Shown: piece by piece, positions 1-6,844 of the stretch
How positions within the stretch are numbered: position 1 is the first letter of the stretch
How the letters are laid out: the number at the start of each line of letters is the position of its first letter
NCBI GenBank assembly: GCA_003210115.1
Contig: QCNM01000006.1
Coordinates: 1-36,651 of the forward strand
Direction of reading: 5' to 3'
Length of the DNA: 36,651 bases
From: SAR116 cluster bacterium AG-426-A06
GTDB taxonomy: Bacteria; Pseudomonadota; Alphaproteobacteria; Puniceispirillales; Marisalimonadaceae
Notes under the pieces: model-generated
The model's input: only the letters and a program-made list of their open reading frames with translations
Databases searched by the model: none
What the model was told of the DNA's origin: nothing
Position numbers and translations under genes: made by a program

Positions 1-1
1 T

Positions 2-553
2 TCTGCAGCACAAAATTATACCCCTGTAAAAGATGCTTCTTTTAGTTCATATGCAAGCCTAAGAATTAGAGGAGAGATTGTAGATTATTTAAGGAAAAAT
101 TCTAGTTTATGTAGATCAACTATTAAAATGAAAAAAACAGCTGAAAATGCAATTGAAAATTTAAATAAAAAACTCGGTAGAGAACCTGATAGCATAGAAA
201 TTGCAAAAGAAATTAATATTGAACATAACAAGTACTTAGAATGGGAAGCAGCTTTTCAAGCAAGCACGATTAAAAATATTGATGATATTTATGATGAATT
301 TTCTTATTGGTTTGCTAGTAAGGATGACAACCCAGAACAAAATATAAATAATAAAGAATTAAAAGAAGTTTTAAAAAAGTCATTATCTTTTCTGAATGAA
401 AAACAAGCTTTGCTTATTCAACTTTATTATGTAGAAGAATTAAACATTTACGAAATCGCAAAAATACTAGAAATTTCAACAGGAAGAGTTTCACAAATTA
501 AATCATCAGCTTTGAAATTAATTAGATCCAAAATTAAAGACGAATTAAATTAA
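2..553 (+). CDS. fliA: RNA polymerase sigma factor, FliA (sigma-28) type, 5'-truncated by window edge
   Basis: The reading frame is open from base 2, so the ATG at 128 in the ORF track is internal and the gene begins before the window. The first residues read SSYASLRIRGEIVDYLR, the end of sigma region 2 as in FliA proteins (YA..RIRG...D.LR). Region 3 follows (GREPDSIEIAKEINI). Region 4 is LSFLNEKQALLIQLYYVEELNIYEIAKILEIS with a helix-turn-helix ending GRVSQIKSSALK. Sigma-28 directs late flagellar genes and chemotaxis genes. Neighbouring flagellar genes (hook/rod protein, FliL) fit this. The next gene starts 3 bases after the stop and is probably cotranscribed. The 183 visible residues are about three quarters of a normal FliA. 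Confidence 0.88.
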   Translation, partial: SAAQNYTPVKDASFSSYASLRIRGEIVDYLRKNSSLCRSTIKMKKTAENAIENLNKKLGREPDSIEIAKEINIEHNKYLEWEAAFQASTIKNIDDIYDEFSYWFASKDDNPEQNINNKELKEVLKKSLSFLNEKQALLIQLYYVEELNIYEIAKILEISTGRVSQIKSSALKLIRSKIKDELN

Positions 554-556
554 AAT

Positions 557-937
557 ATGAATAAATTGGAAATGCAAATTCAATCTGTAGATGTTAGATA
601 TGTTAGTAGTCCTAATATTATGTACTATAACTTGTCATGCAGTTTGTTAAATGTCTACAAAGGTCGATGTGATTTATTTTTAGTTAATTCAAATGCTAAT
701 TTAAAACAAGAACTATTAATAAAACATAATAGAGCAATTATGGAAGGCAATTTAATTGCTGAGGATCATTTTTTTGAAAAATTTCATACCTTATTTTCAA
801 TGAAATTTGATAAACCTGGTAGAATTGAGTTATATGTTGCTGAAAACCTTAAAATTAATAATCAAGGTATATTAGAAATTAGAGATGAAATAATTACTGT
901 AATTGATAATTACAAAATTTATTTACCATTATTATAA
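557..937 (+). CDS. hypothetical protein downstream of fliA
   Basis: This 126-residue protein is not recognised. It starts 3 bases after the fliA stop and so is probably in the same transcript. There is no signal peptide or membrane segment. The composition is mixed alpha/beta, with alternating hydrophobic stretches near the N-terminus (MQIQSVDVRYV) and C-terminus (IRDEIITVIDNYKIYLPLL). It ends convergently, 2 bases from the end of the hook/rod gene on the other strand. The position suggests a flagellar role, but no motif supports one. Confidence 0.7.
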   Translation: MNKLEMQIQSVDVRYVSSPNIMYYNLSCSLLNVYKGRCDLFLVNSNANLKQELLIKHNRAIMEGNLIAEDHFFEKFHTLFSMKFDKPGRIELYVAENLKINNQGILEIRDEIITVIDNYKIYLPLL

Positions 938-939
938 TT

Positions 940-1773
940 TTATCTCTCTATAAGTCTTTTAGTAATATCTATTTCAGTTTGTAACAATCTTGAATTACCT
1001 GAATAGGCTTGTTGGTATTTTAACATCTTAACTAACTCGTCTGTAATTTCCACGTTAGAACCTTCTAAAAACCCTGGGATTATTTCACCCATATTTTTTT
1101 CTAATGCTATCCCAACTATAGGTTTACCTGATTCAGGTGTGGGTTTGAAAAGATTATTCCCTTCAGATTGTAACGATTCCATATTTTCAAAAGAGGTAAG
1201 AGGTATTTTAGCAATCACTACTTCTTCATCTAATCCGTAAACTGCTTTTAAAACACCTGATGATGAAACATTTACATTCGTTAGAATTCTCTCATTACCA
1301 AATGAATCTGTCTTATTTGGCGGTATTATTACATTTTCTAAAATAGCTGGATTATATGTAGCATCATCTATCACTGGATGTGCAAGAAGATTTAAACCTT
1401 GCTGATTTATAACCTCTCCATTGCTTGACAATCCTAAACTTCCATCTCTAGTATAAAATTTATTATCAGTATCATTTGCACTAGATAATGTAAAAAAACC
1501 TATACCACTTACTGCTAAATCTAATGCACCATCAGTCTGCTTGAGAGGTCCCTGAAACATTTGTTTCCTTGGTGAATCATTTATTACTCCCATTCCAGAA
1601 AATGCTTTAGGTGTATCACTAATGTTCTTTGAAAATATATCTGAAAAATTACTATAACTTTTTTTAAAAGCAGTCGTATTACTATTAGCTATATTATTTG
1701 AAACAAGAGAAATACCTCTCAAGTTTGCATTTAGAGATGATTTTATAATATTTAACATATCATTTGATTGCAA
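940..1773 (-). CDS. flagellar hook/basal-body rod protein, FlgE/FlgF/FlgG family
   Basis: The protein is an axial component of the flagellar rod or hook. The N-terminal family motif NNIANSNTTAFK lies near residue 26. The central block (LDLAVSGIGFF, then FYTRDGSLGLSSNGEV) is typical of the FlgE/F/G superfamily. The C-terminus GSNVEITDELVKMLKYQQAY is the coiled-coil end that polymerises inside the filament axis. At 277 residues it is shorter than most hook proteins (about 400) and close to FlgF/FlgG length. However, the GMGV...FQGPLKQT stretch and the middle part (GVLKAVYGLDEEVVIAKIPLTSF) look more FlgE-like. I therefore leave the exact paralogue open. It is transcribed divergently from the NHLP-like gene. 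Confidence 0.85.
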   Translation of the reverse strand: MQSNDMLNIIKSSLNANLRGISLVSNNIANSNTTAFKKSYSNFSDIFSKNISDTPKAFSGMGVINDSPRKQMFQGPLKQTDGALDLAVSGIGFFTLSSANDTDNKFYTRDGSLGLSSNGEVINQQGLNLLAHPVIDDATYNPAILENVIIPPNKTDSFGNERILTNVNVSSSGVLKAVYGLDEEVVIAKIPLTSFENMESLQSEGNNLFKPTPESGKPIVGIALEKNMGEIIPGFLEGSNVEITDELVKMLKYQQAYSGNSRLLQTEIDITKRLIER

Positions 1774-1840
1774 TTATTGTACCAATTATGGTTTAAACAA
1801 AAATTGAAAAAAGTTTAAATATGAAATAATAATATTAATT

Positions 1841-2230
1841 ATGTCTTCACAATCTAAAAGCAAGGAACTCATTGTTTCAACTAAAGCTAAAGAAAAATTA
1901 CCAGTAAAATATAATGAAAGCTCAGTTTTAAACTTGGTTGATAATGAAATTTTTTTAGAAAATAGAAATGAAGTAAAAAAATATTTGCCAGAAATACTAG
2001 GAAGAGTACTAGCAAGGATATGGATAGATGAAATTTTTAAAAATTCATTTAAAAAGGACCCGTTAAAAACTTTATCTGAAAATGGAGTTTTCTTACCAGA
2101 AGAGATGTTTTTAGAATTCCAAAAACCTGATACAAAAAGACCTAAAATTGTCGTTTATGAAAGAAAAGGTAAATCAAATTTTAAAGTTAGAGTGGTTCAA
2201 CTCCAATTAATAATGATGGCTGGGAGATAA
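1841..2230 (+). CDS. NHLP (nitrile-hydratase-like leader peptide) domain protein, possible RiPP precursor-like
   Basis: The 129-residue protein has a basic, low-complexity N-terminus. Residues 50-107 then match the nitrile hydratase alpha/NHLP leader pattern. LARIWIDEIFKNSFKKDPL corresponds to the family's 'A.aW.D..Fr..Ll.dP' segment. It is followed by LSENGVFLPEEM ('L.e.G..lPeg') and by KIVVYE, where the family has a final beta strand. The metal-binding cysteine cluster of true nitrile hydratase (CTLCSC type) is absent. After the leader-like domain is a short basic tail ending VVQLQLIMMAGR, without cysteine and with only one serine, so it is not a lanthipeptide-type core. No modifying enzyme or peptidase transporter is in the window. 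It is divergent from the hook/rod gene and followed 3 bases later by the Sel1-like gene. The domain call is by eye. Confidence 0.6.
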   Translation: MSSQSKSKELIVSTKAKEKLPVKYNESSVLNLVDNEIFLENRNEVKKYLPEILGRVLARIWIDEIFKNSFKKDPLKTLSENGVFLPEEMFLEFQKPDTKRPKIVVYERKGKSNFKVRVVQLQLIMMAGR

Positions 2231-2233
2231 ATT

Positions 2234-2848
2234 TTGAAAATTATTAAAATTAGTCAATTCTTTTTAACACTTTGTCTAATAATAGTATCAAGTACTTTAC
2301 ATAGTAAAAGTCATGATAATCTTGAAGGTGTATATGAGCATTTAAGAGACAAGCAATTTCCTAAAGCAATAAATAAGCTTAAAGTCCTTTCAGAAAAAAA
2401 TAAGTTAGAAGCACAATTACTTTATGCAAAAATACTTTATTCTGGAGAAATTACTACTCAAGATTTTGAAATGTCTTATTTTTGGGCAAATACATCTAAA
2501 CTTGGTGGATTAAAAAAAAGTTTAAATCTTATTAGCATATTAAATGATTTAATTGATGATGAAAATAAATTGAAAATTAATGAAAAAATTAAAATATTTT
2601 TAAACAAATCTGCCCTCTCTGGAAACAAACTTGCAATTGTGCAAATTGCTAAATGGAACTTAGAACTTTCGCCTGAACCAAATTTTGAAAATGCATATAA
2701 ATGGTATAATATTGCTGTAGCCCTGGGAATAAAATCAGCTAGAATTAAAAGAGATGAAATGATTGAAAATATTGAGAAACAAAGATTATTTGATATTCAA
2801 AAAGAATCTATTAAAATTTTCAATAAAATCAACAATCTTGGAGGTTAA
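2234..2848 (+). CDS. exported Sel1-like repeat protein
   Basis: The start is TTG at 2234, 3 bases after the previous stop. Residues 1-25 form a signal peptide (basic MKIIK, then FFLTLCLIIVSS). The mature protein has helical repeats of the Sel1/TPR-like kind. Examples are EAQLLYAKILYSGE, MSYFWANTSKLGGLKKS and ENAYKWYNIAVALGIKSA, where the YxWYxxAxxLG pattern is characteristic. Sel1 repeats usually mediate protein-protein contacts. In bacteria they often occur in periplasmic or secreted proteins. The next gene's Shine-Dalgarno (GGAGG, 2840-2844) lies within the last codons, so translation is probably coupled. The partner is unknown. Confidence 0.75.
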   Translation: MKIIKISQFFLTLCLIIVSSTLHSKSHDNLEGVYEHLRDKQFPKAINKLKVLSEKNKLEAQLLYAKILYSGEITTQDFEMSYFWANTSKLGGLKKSLNLISILNDLIDDENKLKINEKIKIFLNKSALSGNKLAIVQIAKWNLELSPEPNFENAYKWYNIAVALGIKSARIKRDEMIENIEKQRLFDIQKESIKIFNKINNLGG

Positions 2849-2850
2849 GT

Positions 2851-3042
2851 ATGTATAAAGTTCATTGGATTATTGATGGCATTGCTAATGTTAACGAAAA
2901 GTCTCAAGAAGATGCTGAAAATGTGATCAATTCAAAAATTCAAAAGTTTTTATCTGAAAATTCTGATTTTTTTGATAAAATTGGCGCAAAAGCAATTCAA
3001 GGAAAAGCTTATTTACCTGGAAAAGATGAAGGACATGAGTAA
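2851..3042 (+). CDS. small hypothetical protein (63 aa)
   Basis: The ATG at 2851 is preceded by a strong GGAGG at 2840-2844, one of the best ribosome-binding sites in this region. The product is small, soluble and acidic at the C-terminus (GKDEGHE). It has one predicted helix (QEDAENVINSKIQKFLSE) and no membrane segment or signal peptide. The stop overlaps the start of the following exported protein by 8 bases. The family is not recognised. Its place between two exported proteins suggests one functional unit. Confidence 0.65.
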   Translation: MYKVHWIIDGIANVNEKSQEDAENVINSKIQKFLSENSDFFDKIGAKAIQGKAYLPGKDEGHE

Positions 3043-3322
3043 TAAATATTTAATTTTTAGTCTATTAATTTTGTCAGTTTTAAATTCAAAATTAAGTTTT
3101 GGAAGTGGTAAAATTTATGGTAAATCTCAAACAGTCGATAAAGAATATAAAAAATATGAAAAATGTCGGTTGAAAAAAGTTGAAGTCAACCTTAAAGACG
3201 GTAAAAAAGATGGATATAAATGTATATTTAGAAGACAATTAAAGGGCAAAGATGTAACGGTTATGCAACCCTCCCCACAGTGTCAAGCTAGTTTCAAATG
3301 TAAAAGAGAAGATCAAAAGTAA
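3035..3322 (+). CDS. small exported protein with four cysteines
   Basis: The ORF track begins at 2972, but a start there would run through most of the previous gene and put 21 charged residues before the hydrophobic stretch. The ATG at 3035 (or 3026) gives a normal signal peptide, MSNKYLIFSLLILSVLNSKLSFG. The start overlaps the previous stop as ATGAGTAA. The 95-residue product is strongly basic after cleavage. It carries four cysteines (EKCRLKK, GYKCIFR, PQCQASF, FKCKRE), which could form two disulfides in the periplasm. The family is not recognised. Confidence 0.62.
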   Translation: MSNKYLIFSLLILSVLNSKLSFGSGKIYGKSQTVDKEYKKYEKCRLKKVEVNLKDGKKDGYKCIFRRQLKGKDVTVMQPSPQCQASFKCKREDQK

Positions 3323-3407
3323 ATATATTAATTTTAATATTTTTTATTTATTATATATTTTTCAATTACTTATAGACAAATTTGATAGTATAGTATAATT
3401 TTACTTT

Positions 3408-3791
3408 ATGGATAATTATGAAGTAAATGTATTAACTAGAAAAGGTGGTTGGAAAAAACTACCACAAGAAGTTATTAATAATAAAAGTGAGTTAAAATTA
3501 AAAAATTCTGATAACCTGAACATAGATGTAACAGAAGATACTTTCGATAGTAAAAACCCTGAAAACTATAATACTAATTTATTTGAGAATTTCACAGAAA
3601 TTAATAATATTATTAATAAGCTAAAAACTATCGAACAGGAAAAAAATAGCTTAATTAGCGAATTAAATGAATTAAAGAAAAATTTTGAAAATAGAAAAAA
3701 TAATCTAGATAAAAAATTGTCAAATATTCAAAATGAAAAAGAAATGTATGACAAAGCAATAAGTTTAATTATTTCATTAAAAGACATGTAA
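3408..3791 (+). CDS. coiled-coil protein paired with ParA-like ATPase
   Basis: The 127-residue protein has an N-terminal part of about 60 residues without clear motif. A long heptad-rich coiled coil follows, from about residue 62 to 122 (INNIINKLKTIEQEKNSLISE..., then KKLSNIQNEKEMYDK). There is no signal peptide or transmembrane segment. The ParA-type gene starts 3 bases after its stop, so the two are almost certainly cotranscribed. ParA/MinD ATPases usually act with a small partner that is coiled-coil or cargo-binding. That role for this protein is inferred from adjacency only. Confidence 0.68.
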   Translation: MDNYEVNVLTRKGGWKKLPQEVINNKSELKLKNSDNLNIDVTEDTFDSKNPENYNTNLFENFTEINNIINKLKTIEQEKNSLISELNELKKNFENRKNNLDKKLSNIQNEKEMYDKAISLIISLKDM

Positions 3792-3794
3792 TTT

Positions 3795-4547
3795 ATGGTC
3801 AACTTTTCAAATAAAGAAACTGCAAAATCTATATTTATAGCAAATGTTAAAGGTGGAGTTGGAAAAAGTACAATTAGTATAATGTTAGCAAGAGCTCTAG
3901 CCACAAATTTGCCTCCTCAAAACATTACCGTAATAGATACTGATTTGCAAAGAACTACAACAGAATTTTTGTCTGCCAGCAATCCTGAAATAAATATTGA
4001 ATTTGTACCAATCACTCCAGCTTTTGAAAATACAAACATTGCACTTCTTCAACAATTTATTAAACAAAATAGCTTTAAAAATGGTCATATAGTTATAATT
4101 GATACACCAGCTGGGACGTCTCAAAGATTGTGGAATTTAGTTGGTGAAAGCTATTGTGTTCTAATACCAACCTCATTAAGTAATGCTGATTTAGCTCCTA
4201 CTGAAAGTTTTATTAAAAGTATGGATAAAGTTAAGGCAAGATATAACCAAATTTATCCTCATTTAGTAGTATGCCCAAATAAAATACCATTTGGTCAGAA
4301 AGATTACTCAACTATGGCAAAAAGACTTTCAAATCATGACGTTGTTATTGGACCAGCCATAAGAGATTTAGCTAGTGTTAGACATTTTTATAATGGGAAT
4401 TATAAAATGAATGAAGGTCAAAATGCCAGTGAAGACTTTGGTAGATTCGGTGATTTTGTTAACAAATTTGTAGTAAAAGGCGAACTAGATAAAATTTATC
4501 ATAATGGTAAAAATAATTTAAACGTTGTTCCCTTTTCAAAAGGATAG
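3795..4547 (+). CDS. ParA/MinD-family ATPase
   Basis: A deviant Walker A motif, KGGVGKST, lies at residues 19-26. Switch I-type VIDTDLQRTT is near residue 46. The Walker B/switch II segment IVIIDTPAGTS is near residue 96. These define a ParA/MinD P-loop ATPase, which dimerises on ATP and positions cargo such as DNA, chemoreceptor arrays or flagella. At 250 residues it has no extra DNA-binding domain. No parB or parS-like gene is nearby. The locus is flagellar, so polar placement or number control of flagella (FlhG/FleN-like logic), or array positioning, is the more likely role. This is inference. Upstream partner: the coiled-coil protein. Confidence 0.85.
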   Translation: MVNFSNKETAKSIFIANVKGGVGKSTISIMLARALATNLPPQNITVIDTDLQRTTTEFLSASNPEINIEFVPITPAFENTNIALLQQFIKQNSFKNGHIVIIDTPAGTSQRLWNLVGESYCVLIPTSLSNADLAPTESFIKSMDKVKARYNQIYPHLVVCPNKIPFGQKDYSTMAKRLSNHDVVIGPAIRDLASVRHFYNGNYKMNEGQNASEDFGRFGDFVNKFVVKGELDKIYHNGKNNLNVVPFSKG

Positions 4548-4715
4548 TTAACTATTTTTTCTCAGACCTAATTGAGCTAACCAACTATCTGTAGTCATAA
4601 ATAGAACTTTTTGTTCAACTTTAGCATCTAGACCTTCTTCGTTTTGAAGTATTTCTAAAAATTCTTTGTTATTTTCCTGATCTATATTTTCAGACATACC
4701 ATTTAAACGACACAT
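4548..4715 (-). CDS. small hypothetical protein (55 aa), missed by ORF track
   Basis: Reading the minus strand from the ATG at 4715 gives MCRLNGMSENIDQENNK... ending SWLAQLGLRKNS, then TAA. Its stop abuts the ParA stop exactly (4547/4548), so the genes are convergent. The second ATG (codon 7, MSENIDQ) is an alternative start giving 49 residues. The product is acidic and looks helical (EFLEILQNEEGLDAKVEQKV), with no membrane segment. It fills an otherwise empty 265-base gap. The amino-acid composition is protein-like rather than AT noise. The ribosome-binding site is weak and the family is not recognised. Confidence 0.5.
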   Translation of the reverse strand: MCRLNGMSENIDQENNKEFLEILQNEEGLDAKVEQKVLFMTTDSWLAQLGLRKNS

Positions 4716-4812
4716 TTAAAAAAAATTTATCAAAAATTATTTTTTTAAAAAATTTTTTAATAATAATGCTAATATAGTCGTAAAATAATAATACTCACTT
4801 ATAATATAAAGT

Positions 4813-5205
4813 ATGACAAGAAAGTCAATTATCGAAACTAAGACATTTGCAGAAGGTGATGTTATTTACTCACATAATGATTTATCTGATTTTATTTACT
4901 TAATTGAAAGTGGAGAAGTTAAAATATTAAGTAAAAACGGGCTTGAACTAGGTTTGCTGAAAGAAGGTGAAATATTTGGCGAGGTTGGACATGTTATCAA
5001 ATCCCCGAGAACAGTTTCTGCTATAGCAACAAAGAAAAGTTTAATAAAAATTATAAGTGAAAATGTATTGATAAAAAAAATGAAAGAAGCTGACCCCCTT
5101 TTATCAGCTATAATTAGAGGATTATCTCTACGAATTGGTGATGCTAATGATTTAGCTGAGAAATATTGGATTGAAAGAGATATATATAAATCAATAAAAA
5201 ATTAA
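4813..5205 (+). CDS. stand-alone cyclic-nucleotide-binding domain protein
   Basis: The 130-residue protein is essentially one cNMP-binding (CAP-like) beta-barrel domain. The fold signature is FAEGDVIYSHNDLSDFIYLIESGEV near residue 12. The phosphate-binding cassette region is GEIFGEVGHVIKSPRTVSAIA near residue 56, with the conserved glycine-glutamate and arginine present. There is no DNA-binding helix-turn-helix after the barrel, only a short helical tail, so it is not a complete CRP-type regulator. It lies 12 bases before fliL and is probably cotranscribed. Nucleotide binding or a flagellar regulatory role is possible but not shown. Confidence 0.8.
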   Translation: MTRKSIIETKTFAEGDVIYSHNDLSDFIYLIESGEVKILSKNGLELGLLKEGEIFGEVGHVIKSPRTVSAIATKKSLIKIISENVLIKKMKEADPLLSAIIRGLSLRIGDANDLAEKYWIERDIYKSIKN

Positions 5206-5217
5206 TTAAGATAAAAT

Positions 5218-5808
5218 ATGTTTAAAAAACTGATATCATTAATAACTCAAAAAAAATACCTTTTACTTATAGGATTAGGTTTAATTTCAAGCACGCTCAC
5301 CTTTCTATTTTTCTTTTTCTCAAATTCACTTTTTTTTAAATTTGAACCAAAAAAAGAAAAACTAGATATATATGAAGTTGCAAAAGAAGAAGCTATTAAA
5401 TTAGGAAGATTAGAAAGTGATAAAGAAGTTCCTAAAGTTGATGCAGATGGAAAAGTTATCATACCCTCTTTGACATATTATGACATAGGAGGGATGGGTC
5501 CAAACTCGAATAAATCTTTTGTTTCAAATATAAGCGGTTCAAATAATTATTTGAGCATGGAGATTGCCTTTTCATCTTATGAAGGTGAGAAACTAGGTGA
5601 TTTTTTAAAGGAATATGATCCAAATTTTAGAAATATAATTATGAAAGAAATTGAAAAGAGAAAAACTAATGACTTTTTGGGTAATGAAAATCGGAATAAA
5701 TTTTTAAATGCTATAAGGGATTCTATGAATCAATTCTTGATAAGTAAAGAAGAGGATCCTATAATTTTTAATGCTGTTTTTAAAACATTTGTAATCAAAA
5801 AAGGTTAA
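5218..5808 (+). CDS. fliL: flagellar basal-body-associated protein FliL
   Basis: FliL surrounds the flagellar stator and supports torque. The sequence has a short cytoplasmic N-terminus and one transmembrane helix at about residues 15-40 (YLLLIGLGLISSTLTFLFFFF). A linker and a periplasmic FliL domain follow. In that domain YLSMEIAFSSYEG starts the first strand, DPNFRNIIMKEIEKR with DFLGNENRNKFLNAI is the helical core, and FNAVFKTFVIKKG is the typical terminal strand ending near 'F..FVI'. At 196 residues the length is normal. The last 4 bases overlap, tail to tail, the end of the AbrB-type membrane gene. Confidence 0.82.
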   Translation: MFKKLISLITQKKYLLLIGLGLISSTLTFLFFFFSNSLFFKFEPKKEKLDIYEVAKEEAIKLGRLESDKEVPKVDADGKVIIPSLTYYDIGGMGPNSNKSFVSNISGSNNYLSMEIAFSSYEGEKLGDFLKEYDPNFRNIIMKEIEKRKTNDFLGNENRNKFLNAIRDSMNQFLISKEEDPIIFNAVFKTFVIKKG

Positions 5809-6815
5809 CTTTTTGATAGGTATTTTTTAAAAAATGCAGCCATAATTATTACAAAAAAAACTCTAAATACGTGATGAATGCTAACGAATACAATATCTCC
5901 TCCAATAGATAATGTAAGAATACACATCTCTGCTTGTCCGCCTGGTGCATAAGATAGAATTAAAGATAAAAGATCAAATCCCAAAAAATTCAAAAAATAT
6001 AAAAATAAGCTAAGTGGTATAAAAGAAATTAATGTACTTAAAACTCCAGCTTTGATAGGCCCTAAAAATTCTTGTAAATTGATGCCTTTAAAATATAAGC
6101 CTAAATTTGAACCTAGATAAATTTGTATAGCAATAATCAAAAGAATATTTGGTGTTACATTTATAAAATCAAAAGCATGCAAAAGACTTGAAAGTATCAT
6201 AGGACCAATTATAGAATAGCCTGGAATAGAAAAAATTTTTCCTATAAAAAAACCAATAATTGAAATTATAAAAATATAAAACAAGTCATCTAAATGAGAA
6301 AAATATAAAATTTCAGAAGTTTCATTAATAAGATCTTCAGTAAGTAAATAAGTTAAAATTGATGCAATTGTAACTACCATAATAATTCTTGTTGTATTCA
6401 ATAAAGTTACAATTCTTTCATTTCCTCCAATCTCAGATACTAATAAAACCATTTCATTTAATCCTCCTGGCATAGATCCAATTAAAGAAGTTTTTTTGTC
6501 ATAATTCATAATTATTTTTAAAACAAAATAAGTACTCAAAATCATCAAAAAAACAAAAAAAGGTAATAGAAACAATGACTTACCAATTTGATTTATATTA
6601 ATAAAAATCTCATTAGTAAAATTTGAACCTATGACACACCCAAGTAAGGCTCTCACTAACGGAAGTGGTTTTTTGGGAAGTTTTATTTCAACCTTAAGAG
6701 CACAAAAAAAACCTATGGTAAACAAAGATCCTAGCATCCATGGAAGAGGAATACCAATATTATATGCTATAAAACCTCCAAATATTGCTAAAAATATACT
6801 AAATAAATATTTCAA
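5805..6815 (-). CDS. AbrB-type duplicated membrane protein (COG3180-like)
   Basis: The 336-residue integral membrane protein belongs to the family annotated 'AbrB family' or 'ammonia monooxygenase-like'. Despite the name it is a transporter-like protein made of two similar halves. The first half holds the IPLPWMLGSLF and GSMPGGLNEMVLL motifs. The second repeats this layout with IPGYSIIGPMILSSL and SYAPGGQAEMCILTLS. About ten hydrophobic segments are visible. The start is TTG. It is the last gene of the leftward catabolic operon, 29 bases after the PrpF-type gene, and could move a substrate or product of that pathway. Its substrate is unknown. Confidence 0.8.
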   Translation of the reverse strand: MKYLFSIFLAIFGGFIAYNIGIPLPWMLGSLFTIGFFCALKVEIKLPKKPLPLVRALLGCVIGSNFTNEIFININQIGKSLFLLPFFVFLMILSTYFVLKIIMNYDKKTSLIGSMPGGLNEMVLLVSEIGGNERIVTLLNTTRIIMVVTIASILTYLLTEDLINETSEILYFSHLDDLFYIFIISIIGFFIGKIFSIPGYSIIGPMILSSLLHAFDFINVTPNILLIIAIQIYLGSNLGLYFKGINLQEFLGPIKAGVLSTLISFIPLSLFLYFLNFLGFDLLSLILSYAPGGQAEMCILTLSIGGDIVFVSIHHVFRVFFVIIMAAFFKKYLSKS

Positions 6816-6844
6816 GTTATTTTACCAATAAAGAATTAATGTTT

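Noticed and set aside
1774-1840. GTTTAAA repeats (1791-1797, 1813-1819) as an operator
   Set aside because: In DNA this rich in A and T such 7-base repeats are expected by chance; no regulator nearby.
1841-2230. Genuine nitrile hydratase or thiocyanate hydrolase alpha subunit
   Set aside because: The protein is too short and lacks the cysteine metal cluster; only the leader-like helical part is matched.
2972-3034. Longer N-terminus of the four-cysteine protein
   Set aside because: It would overlap most of the upstream gene's 3' end and bury the signal peptide behind charged residues.
5247-5462. Minus-strand 71-aa ORF within fliL
   Set aside because: It lies wholly inside a recognised gene and has no motif or ribosome-binding site.
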